Shown: piece after piece, positions 56,383-64,000 of the stretch
How positions within the stretch are numbered: the first letter of the stretch is position 1
How the letters are laid out: each line of letters begins with the position of its first letter
Source of the DNA: Pocillopora verrucosa
Lineage: Eukaryota > Cnidaria > Anthozoa > Scleractinia > Pocilloporidae
Assembly (NCBI RefSeq): GCF_036669915.1
Contig: NC_089318.1
Span: 19,920,405 to 19,984,404, forward strand
Direction: 5' to 3'
Length of the DNA stretch: 64,000 bases
The notes under the pieces: model-generated
Told to the model about the DNA's origin: nothing
Databases searched by the model: none
The model's input: only the letters and a program-made list of their open reading frames with translations
Program-made: the position numbers and the translations under genes

Positions 56383-57592
56383 AAAGTGCAAGTTTGTCAA
56401 AATAGCACAGATTAATGTAGCTTAATTACAAAGTTAGATATCATGTTGTTTATCGATTATGACTTTGCGGAATGCAAAACTATTTAGTTGATTAAGCGAG
56501 ATTATTACATACCCTTACCGTAGTTGGTAAAAACAAGAAATAATTATAATAATAAATGAACAAATAAATGAGAAGGTTGATGATTAAACTTCTTTTCCGT
56601 AATTTTCATTCCAAAGTTTGAGGCCTTCCTCCAGATACTAGATTCCTAAGACGGTAGGGAACGTTGTTCTTCGCTATGGCTTCTGCCCTTGAATACTTTT
56701 GTCAGCTCTGTGTCTGGAAAAGAACCTCTTAAATTTACTTCGGTAAGAGATTCAAGCGAAAAAATTATGGACTAAACACCACTGACGAACAAAGGAGCTT
56801 TGGAATTATCTATTTTGGGCATTTATGACCACCATTTCCGTTAACGCACGTTCTCTGCCCCTAACATTTGTGGTCGCTTGAACGTTTAGTTTTGGGGAAC
56901 ATGGAGCTAAGCGAATTGCGTGCAGTCGGAGGGCCATCAACTGAGTCACGCACGCCGTGCTTGATCTAACTACTGGCCTGCATTCCCCGAACAACATGAC
57001 AGATTATTAGTAGATCATGTCTTTTCCGAGGAATCAAGTCGGACATCGTTTCTAGAACTTCATTGTATTTATTAACCCCTTATTAACTGCATGACCACAT
57101 AAAAAAAGGGCCAGTGACGGTGTGACAATATCTCACACAAGAGTAGCTAAAGACTGTTTAACAGGAGAGTGGTACATAAAATCGGCATCGTAAAGATGAG
57201 TCGCCGTTGGTACACAGTGTTCACTACGTCTAGCAGCAACGACATTAACATAGCTCTTGGTCAGCTAGGAAGCTCCAAAAACACGCCGAAGGGCAATTGC
57301 AACTGTTTACAAAAAACACATTTAATATTCCTGACTCGTGCCGACATCTTTGTTCTAGAGTTTCAAAACAGTGAACACCAGAGTGACTTGTATAAATATG
57401 ACGGCGTTTGCAAAGAGACCCCTGTCTTCTTTTTGTTTTTTACAGTCATGTATGAATTCAGTCACACAAATACTGATTACATGCATGGAAAGGTTTAAAT
57501 TTTCTGCCACGTCACTTATTAGAGATATCTGCATGCCATAGCACAGTGCTCTTAAACATTCAGAGAGCTAAAGCTGCCTGTTTTCGAATGAT
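56383..57592. other. Intergenic between the LRRC74-like and BTBD genes
   Basis: 3' flank of one gene and promoter of the next. An open frame on the minus strand at 56806-56997 contains no domain I know and looks like repeat DNA. No RNA gene seen. Confidence 0.5.
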
Positions 57593-58984
57593 ATGGCACT
57601 GGCAACTTCGAGAACTGGTAGATCTTCCAGTTTTGATGACTGGCAGGCTGCAAAGAGAACCATTCGCGAAAGAACATCATTGATGATAAATAACCCTCTG
57701 ATGAGCGATGTCAAATTTGCAGTTCCTCTCGATCCAGGATCGAGTACTAGCAATGGCAGCCAATTAATCTACGCTCACAAGCTTCTTTTATCCCTTAGCA
57801 GCCCTGTATTTCATGCCATGTTTTACGGCAACATGGCAGATACCAGGGAAATAATTCCACTTTCTGACTGTCATTCTCGTAGTATGATAGAGTTCATTCG
57901 TTATTTATATTCGGATGTAGTGCACTTGACCTCTGGGAATGTATTCGAATTACTGTATTTGGCAAAGAAGTACATTGTTCCTTTCCTGGCGGAGACCTGT
58001 TGTCGTTTCTTGGAAGCGGAATTGAGAGAAACCAACGTCTTTAAAATCCTGGAGCACGCGAGGCTGTTTTCTGAGCCTGACCTTGAGCAACGCTGCTGGC
58101 AGATTTTGGACGCTAAGACAACCGCTTGCCTTCAGAGTGAAGGGCTTCTTTGGATCAGTCGCGACACTCTGTCGTCGCTTCTCAAGAGAGATACCCTTTC
58201 TTTGGTGGACGGAGAGTGCGCTATCTTTAAAGCTACGAGGAGATGGGCGGCTGCCAACTGCAAGTTGCGGAATTTTAAACCCACAGGCGATAAGTTGAGA
58301 GGTGCTCTTAAAGAAGTATTATACTTGATACGCTTTCCTATGATACCTCCTAAATTATTTGAGGATATTGTTGTACCATCAGGTATTCTCACCGAGGAAG
58401 AAATATCACAAGTACACATGTTCCACAAACAGGGCGCCCCCACCACTGCTTGCCACTTCAAATTTTCATGCAAGCCTCGCGGCCCCCAGATTCAATCGGG
58501 AAGCTCAGACGCCCAGCTGTGTCGTTGCTATCGGTACAGAGAAAATCAAACATTTCCAAGTTCCGAAAATTTCAGCTCAGTTTCTGAAAGCTTGAGATTT
58601 TCAACGAACAGAGAAGTGTACTTTGCTGGGGTTCGTCTTTACGCCCACAAAGACGAAGACAGACAGTACTCGGTTCAGCTCAGAGTTTCCGGATGTCACG
58701 GATTGAAAGACGAAGTTTCCGCTGCGCGTGGAACTTACACAGTTGGTAGCCTTGCGGGACAGGCACACAGTAGGCTTGGGTTTGACGTATTAGTTCCGAA
58801 TCCATTTCTGATAGCAAGAGAAGCACAGTTCACTGTGAGAATTTCAATATCAGGAAATGATGAAGCAAACGTATCTCCAAATAAAGGTATTCCTATGACT
58901 TTTGTGAAATGTGAAGGGATCGAGTTTAGATTCGAGGGAAAATCAAGGCAGATATTAGAAATACTGTTCTATACTGTTGATTAA
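57593..58984 (+). CDS. BTB-BACK-PHR protein, BTBD2/3/6-like, intronless
   Basis: 463 residues in one exon. After a short N-terminus (DWQAAKRTIRERTSLMINNP, the pre-BTB helix typical of BTBD3/6) comes the BTB domain at about 38-150 (SDVKFAV...YAHKLLLSLSSPVFHAMFYG). BACK follows at about 155-265 (CWQILDAKTTACLQSEGLLW, RWAAANCK), and a PHR beta-sandwich at about 330-462 (EVYFAGVRLYAHKDEDRQYS, GTYTVGSLAGQAHSRLGFDV). BTBD2/3/6 proteins act as substrate adaptors for CUL3 ubiquitin ligases. Vertebrate relatives have introns, so the single exon suggests an origin by retroposition or intron loss; there is no poly-A trace. AATAAA at 58983-58988 overlaps the stop codon. Which family member it corresponds to cannot be decided here. 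Confidence 0.92.
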   Translation: MALATSRTGRSSSFDDWQAAKRTIRERTSLMINNPLMSDVKFAVPLDPGSSTSNGSQLIYAHKLLLSLSSPVFHAMFYGNMADTREIIPLSDCHSRSMIEFIRYLYSDVVHLTSGNVFELLYLAKKYIVPFLAETCCRFLEAELRETNVFKILEHARLFSEPDLEQRCWQILDAKTTACLQSEGLLWISRDTLSSLLKRDTLSLVDGECAIFKATRRWAAANCKLRNFKPTGDKLRGALKEVLYLIRFPMIPPKLFEDIVVPSGILTEEEISQVHMFHKQGAPTTACHFKFSCKPRGPQIQSGSSDAQLCRCYRYRENQTFPSSENFSSVSESLRFSTNREVYFAGVRLYAHKDEDRQYSVQLRVSGCHGLKDEVSAARGTYTVGSLAGQAHSRLGFDVLVPNPFLIAREAQFTVRISISGNDEANVSPNKGIPMTFVKCEGIEFRFEGKSRQILEILFYTVD

Positions 58985-60930
58985 TAAACAGTCGATGATC
59001 ATTACGTATTAGGTTCATGTAAAGAAGATAGCTTTTTACTCTGAAGGACTGAACAAACTTGATGGATTTTTTTTTACTCCTGTTTAGAAAAAGTGATTGT
59101 AATAGCTTATTATCAGGTAAAATATAATTTTGGGTGTCTCATGGAAGCTAAAATTCAAGGAATTTTGGGATCAAGTGGACAGACGACCATTCAATGCGAG
59201 TAGGCGTCTTTTGATATTCCCTTCTGAGGGATTTAATTATTTCAAGTCAGATAGTTAGCTGTAGTTTTGAATAAAATGAAAGGAAAATTTCGATTACAAT
59301 GAATCCTGCATTTAGTGGACACCTGTGCGAGACCCTTGCTATGTCCGCCCAAGCTACAGGAGGGCCGTCTGATACTGGTTCCTGTAAATTGGGTAAAGAT
59401 AAGAACCGGACCTTCCGTTCTGTTACAGCGTCGTAAATAATATCGGTTCTCTTAGCAACTGTTACGAGCCTCTTTCTGCTTGCCTTGTACCGACGGGTTG
59501 TTTATCTAGAACTGAGAATACTACCAAGCAATCTCAGTGAAATTTTGCGGGAAGATCCGCGCGCAATAACGTAGTTTATGCCTGTCTAACGTTTCTTTTT
59601 TTTCTGAGCAGCTATCGTTTTGGGCCACTGGGGTATTTTTGCAAAACAGTTTAGGTTTAAACGTTTTGGTTGCTTTTTTTTTCGTTCGTTCTTAATTTTC
59701 CGAAAATAGATGAAATATTTTATCTCTTTTTATGGTATTACCAAGCAGACAAGTGAGAAGATACAGAAAAAAATCAAGTAGAAGATTGGTAGTTGATCCA
59801 GTATCACATTCTCCGAACTAACGCCATAAGAATTGTTTAGCATACAGCAAGGGAAATTACTAACGAGATTTTAAGATTGAATAAGAGTCACCCTTAGAAA
59901 TTCATCACGTCTCCCTCTCCAAAGTTCGAAGAGCCATGCAAATGTACCAGCGAATCGCTTGTGAGCAACAACTTCCACAAGTAATAGAATCGATTGCTTT
60001 TGTTTTTCTTAGGTTGGCACAGAAAGCCCCGCCATAGGGCAAACACTTGAATAAGTTGAGCAACTGTGCAACCAATCGTCTTATTTCGTTTGAATGCGTT
60101 AGACTCTTGGTCAATGAAGCCGGTTGAAAGATATAACTAAAAGGGTAATACGTTGCTCTCTAAGAGACACCTCCCATTCTTTTTCACTAATTGGCTTAGA
60201 CCGAGGTCTGGATTTACGGCCAGAACGGGAACGTGAATCCAATAATCTAGTGTAACGGCCAACGTTTAACTTTTTCAGTCTCGAAGAAATACTTGAACTA
60301 TTAAAACCACCCCTGCAGTGAACAAAAGTTTATACATTACATTTCTGAATGTTGTACTTCTCAAAGACAACTAGCTTGAACCACCATTACATAACATCAT
60401 CCTGCTACTTTTAGCCCATAATTATAATACAGTGATGGCTTCACTACACATGTAACACAATAAAATAGCGAAGAACGTTTTACACGTTTTAAACAAGCTC
60501 AATCCGCCTGTTCTTTAGAAGAAAAATTAAATACTTCACGAAAGTACTCAAGAGAGAGAAATTGAAAGCCCAGCCTTACTTCTGAGTGCTGATATTTAAA
60601 GATAGATTTGGATCTCCTTTAAGTTAAATGCTTTTCAAATCTAAGTTTCAAAATAAAGCAATGTTTAAACAAAAAAATTTCTCGTAAAAGTTGACAAGAG
60701 ATTCCTCAACAATTAAATACTCAGTTGGTCCCTTTGGCAGTAAGGCCTGACGGTAAGTTTTACAGTCGATCATATCTTAGTAACATCATTCTGAGCAACA
60801 GCGCAGAATGAATCTGCATTATTTCAAAAGTGATAAAATGGCGTTGCTTCCTGTCACTAAACTTTTTGCCGTAATTTCAAAATTTGTGTTTGCAGTAATG
60901 CCTTTAAGCTCTTCGTTTTGAATTTCGAGG
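58985..60930. other. Intergenic between the BTBD and Cys-rich genes (convergent 3' ends)
   Basis: Contains a partial third copy of the AACCCTTT-type repeat at about 59733-59892. Otherwise AT-rich, without a credible exon or RNA gene. Confidence 0.55.
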
Positions 60931-62406
60931 TCACACCATTGTTGTGGTACATTGCTTCGCCCAGCACTCGAGCGCACATCTCTCTTTTTCAGCCACGCAA
61001 ATCTGATGGCATACCTGGACCGAGGGATGGCATTTTAAATGGCATCCCAAGCCAAAACACTTTTGTGTACATGTATCTGCATAGCATTCCAACAAACCAC
61101 AGTCGTTCCCTTCGCAAACCTGCGTACACTCACCGGAATGGCAAGACATCGTGTAGCACTTTTGGCCAGTGCAAACCTGATTGCATACTTCTGATCCCGT
61201 GCAGTTTAGCACACAAAAGCCATCACCGCATGTCTGATTGGAGACCCTCAACGGGCTAGAGGGTCTGTTTTCAAGGGAACAGCCTACACTTGAGCCACAC
61301 TCTTGAACACAAGTATTGTCTTTGATTTCGTCGCAGGCAGTATTTGTTATCAGTCCAGGAGGCTCATACTGGAGAGAGTGTTTACAATGTCCACCGAAAC
61401 ACCTTGGGCTGCAATTCTCACCCTCACACGATGTGACACAGCCTCCTCCAGCACAGGTCTGGTAACATATTTTGGAGTTCGACGATAAGCAAGCCATCCT
61501 ACAATTTCCTTCTCTGCAAATTTGGGTACAAACTTTTGAATAGCACTCCATGTTACATCCTCCTGCGATGCATTCTTGGATACAAATTTCTGAAGTGCAA
61601 GTAACGAGTTGACAATGCCGTCCGACGCAGACCTGACTACATTTTTTGTTTGCGTTGCACCTCATATTGCAGTTGCCTCCATAGCATGCTTGGCTATGCA
61701 TGGCAACATTGGTAACGTTCATCATATTGCAGTTCCCAGATGGGCAATGCTGGTAACAAATGCTATGTCTTCGAAGAAACGCTCTATTGCAGCTTGAAAC
61801 CGCGGCCATCGCAACCACATTTTCGGGCTCACTGTTATAGAGGCATTTGCTGTAGCGACAGGAGCGGGAACATTCTTTTCCTTGACATAGCATTAAACAT
61901 CTCCCCGTGTCACACGACTGCTTGCAGTATTGCACTCCTGCTGGACAATGCATTTTACAATTTCCTCGACCGCATTTCTGAATACAACGCTTGACACCAC
62001 TTGGACATTTCATCTCGCATCCACCTATATCACATTCTTGAATGCATTCTTCGGAATTGCACTCCATATTGCACCGTCCACGGATGCAATATTGGTTGCA
62101 TTTCCTGGCGTTGCACTGAAGGGACTGGCAGTAGCCAGCCACACATTGCTGCTTGCATTCGCCTGGGGAAGAACATGTAAGATTGAAGGCTCCTGCGTTA
62201 CCCATCTGATGGCAGTTCCTGAATTTATCACCACTTACAGAACAGGTCAAATTTCGCCTTCTTGCGATAGAATACTGATAACACGTCTTGTTTTGCCTGA
62301 AAACGCATCGTGTATTCGCACTCTCGGCTGAAATTTTGCTGTTCACCATGATAGAAATAAGCACACTAAGAAATAGCAGAACAAATGGCACTCGCGTATG
62401 GTCCAT
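60931..62406 (-). CDS. Secreted cysteine-rich repeat protein
   Basis: 491 residues from the ATG at 62404-62406, which opens MDHTRVPFVLLFLSVLISIM, a clear signal peptide. A CCTAAAAC boundary (acceptor TTTTAG ending at 62420) just upstream puts the start in an exon with 5' UTR, so an upstream in-frame ATG at 62458-62460 would lie in the intron. The mature chain is a run of short units with the pattern C-x-Q-x-C-x-x-G-x-C-x-M-x-C (CIQECDIGGCEMKC, CIQKCGRGNCKMHC, CIQECIAGGCNMEC), about 17-18 residues each, with Cys making up roughly a fifth of the chain. NLTC, NVTN and NCTG are N-glycosylation sites. Disulfide-rich extracellular, mucus, skeletal-matrix or nematocyst use are all possible. I do not recognise a named family. 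Confidence 0.85.
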   Translation of the reverse strand: MDHTRVPFVLLFLSVLISIMVNSKISAESANTRCVFRQNKTCYQYSIARRRNLTCSVSGDKFRNCHQMGNAGAFNLTCSSPGECKQQCVAGYCQSLQCNARKCNQYCIRGRCNMECNSEECIQECDIGGCEMKCPSGVKRCIQKCGRGNCKMHCPAGVQYCKQSCDTGRCLMLCQGKECSRSCRYSKCLYNSEPENVVAMAAVSSCNRAFLRRHSICYQHCPSGNCNMMNVTNVAMHSQACYGGNCNMRCNANKKCSQVCVGRHCQLVTCTSEICIQECIAGGCNMECYSKVCTQICREGNCRMACLSSNSKICYQTCAGGGCVTSCEGENCSPRCFGGHCKHSLQYEPPGLITNTACDEIKDNTCVQECGSSVGCSLENRPSSPLRVSNQTCGDGFCVLNCTGSEVCNQVCTGQKCYTMSCHSGECTQVCEGNDCGLLECYADTCTQKCFGLGCHLKCHPSVQVCHQICVAEKERCALECWAKQCTTTMV

Positions 62407-64000
62407 TGTCACCAGGGTCCTAAAACATAAAATAATAGGTGATGACTTTAGGAAGGGCACATAATCAAGGGACGATGTAACCGAATTAGTTTAGCCAAGG
62501 CAGAGAGAGAATAATTCTTTTGTGGGTTAGGCACTTGGACGTAATTTGATGACCTGGTTAAACAACACATTCTCCTTGCATACATCTTATTTAAATTAGC
62601 TTGAATTACTATCATTTTGTCATTCGCAATCCGTATCACTATTATTATTATTCTCTCGGTCTCGGTATCTTCATCCATATCGTTTTATTTCATTACATGC
62701 TGCCCTCGAATAAACGTCGTTGTCGACTAAATGCCACACGAGGAAACAAAATTACCAATAAACACCGCTTCTTATCGGGAGGAATTTATTCAACCAGGAT
62801 TATGAGAAATGAAATACTGCAACTAGTGCGGCGCGACGCATCAAAAACGTGAGACACTGCAAAATCTATACAAGTTTTTGTCAAAAAATAAAACGCAATT
62901 TATCGACCGAAATTTTTCTCAGAAATACGAAAAATGTGAAGCAAAAAGCTGACAATATACTAACCTTAAAGCAAAAAATTGGAAAATTTGAAGCAAACGC
63001 TCCTTGAAATAAAAGCGAAAAATCTATTAAACACCACCTTGCTAGTTTAATTACTGTATGTTTATTTCAAGGTTTCACCCAATTCAAAGTCGATCCTCGA
63101 TGACCCTCAGATGACTCAAAATATCGTGTATTTGCCTGATTTAGCTCTTTATTATCGAAGAATGAGAACTAATAAATACAGAAAAAGGAAACAGTGGCTT
63201 TGCGAGCTAACAGAGGCCCGTCAAGAAGTTCTGATAAGGGCAGACCACCATCAAAATGGAGCGTGTTCATAGTCTTTACTGTGTCTGCGTGACCAGTTCA
63301 AGTAGAAAAGATATGACATGCTTCACGTTGAAAGATAGACATTGTAATCCGATCACATATCAGTGATCTATGATTGCGCGGTAGTCATCGCTGCTAAGCG
63401 GTGTCTTTATGCTCTGTCGACGCTTGATGAGTGTGAAAAATCAATAAAAAATTCTACCGGTTCATGTGCGCGAAAACATCAACAGCGTGAAAACTTACTT
63501 TAGCACAATTCGCGGCGTGACAAAAATACACTATAGTTGTGATGTCCACGCGATTATTCGGTGAGGTTCAACATTTAAAATATCTACGTCTCTTCGAAGA
63601 CGTAATTATCGTCTTGTCCTTTTGTGTTCGCCGCCCTAGTCTGGAAAATGTCATCTGAGATCATATTGCATTGATAAAATTAAAAGTTGTGCTTCAAAGT
63701 TCTCGATAGCATTGAAAACTGTTTAAACCTTGTACTTCCAATGTAATAAACTCGTTCTGACGGCGAGTTGTTTTCACGCCGAGTCACGCGATGGGATATG
63801 TTAAAAGACTGAATAATACCATTGGTATCTCACTTTGATTTAACACGAGTCCAGTGGACTCCCAAAGCCGGCATGCAAGTTGATGAGCTATTATATGAGC
63901 TCCAACATTTCAAAACAGCGGCGAAATCGGTGCGTGAAACAAATTATGGGTGGCAAGACACTATAGACCACTGGGATGATAGCTGTAGGTCATACTCGCG
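62407..64000. other. Upstream region of the Cys-rich gene and right window edge
   Basis: Exon sequence runs to 62419, then an intron. The upstream non-coding exon and promoter lie to the right but cannot be placed. No other gene, RNA or clear repeat is seen up to 64000. Confidence 0.5.

Noticed and set aside
56806-56997. 63-codon minus-strand frame between LRRC74-like and BTBD
   Set aside because: No recognisable domain or splice sites; probably a dispersed repeat.
57169-57498. 109-codon plus-strand frame upstream of the BTBD gene
   Set aside because: Composition and lack of any motif suggest chance; it lies in the likely promoter region.
61303-62331. Several plus-strand open frames opposite the Cys-rich gene
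   Set aside because: They are antisense shadows of a low-stop, Cys-rich coding region.

Overview
The window reads as animal nuclear DNA, most likely from a cnidarian and probably an anthozoan such as a stony coral. Genes are broken by many short GT-AG introns, base composition is AT-rich, and intergenic DNA is full of small transposon remnants: Penelope-like ends with hammerhead motifs, a Crypton/DUF3504-like remnant, and a non-LTR retroelement with an ATT-repeat tail. The organism call is inference. All exon boundaries were worked out by hand from splice signals, reading phase and comparison between paralogues. No transcript data were available.

Layout. (1) 369-2349, minus: first two coding exons of an unrecognised gene that runs off the left edge. 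(2) 3130-15674 and 18334-29605, both minus: two tandem copies of a 20-exon gene. The right copy (B) joins in frame over all 20 exons into a predicted 1069-residue protein with an N-terminal SIR2-like module, an unrecognised middle region, a complete protein kinase domain and a C-terminal metallo-beta-lactamase (MBL) fold domain. I know of no described protein with this order, and it is the best candidate for an undescribed system. The left copy (A) keeps every exon but has an in-frame TGA inside its kinase domain, has lost a metal-ligand histidine of the MBL domain, and carries a retroelement in intron 5, so it looks like a decaying pseudogene. (3) 31839-35146, plus: a complete 244-residue paralogue of the left-edge gene. 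(4) 36366-39514: a transposable element with 36-bp perfect terminal inverted repeats and long arrays of an AAACGGAT-type motif, holding a second nested element (36707-38414) whose ORF fuses a SWIM-like zinc finger to a Penelope GIY-YIG domain. (5) 39600-41238, minus: a microbial-type PARG gene, divergent from (6) FCF1, 41480-46239, plus. (7) LRRC74-like gene, 47370-56382, plus. (8) Intronless BTB-BACK-PHR gene, 57593-58984, plus. (9) Secreted Cys-rich repeat protein, 60931-62406, minus.

How they may work together. FCF1 (ribosome biogenesis), LRRC74 and the BTBD gene look like ordinary single genes. A speculative link is NAD+/ADP-ribose chemistry: the tandem genes carry a SIR2-like module, and about 10 kb away lies a gene whose family hydrolyses ADP-ribose chains. 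A SIR2 sensor or NADase, a kinase and an MBL hydrolase in one chain would fit a self-contained stress or immune signalling protein, but nothing in the DNA proves that role.
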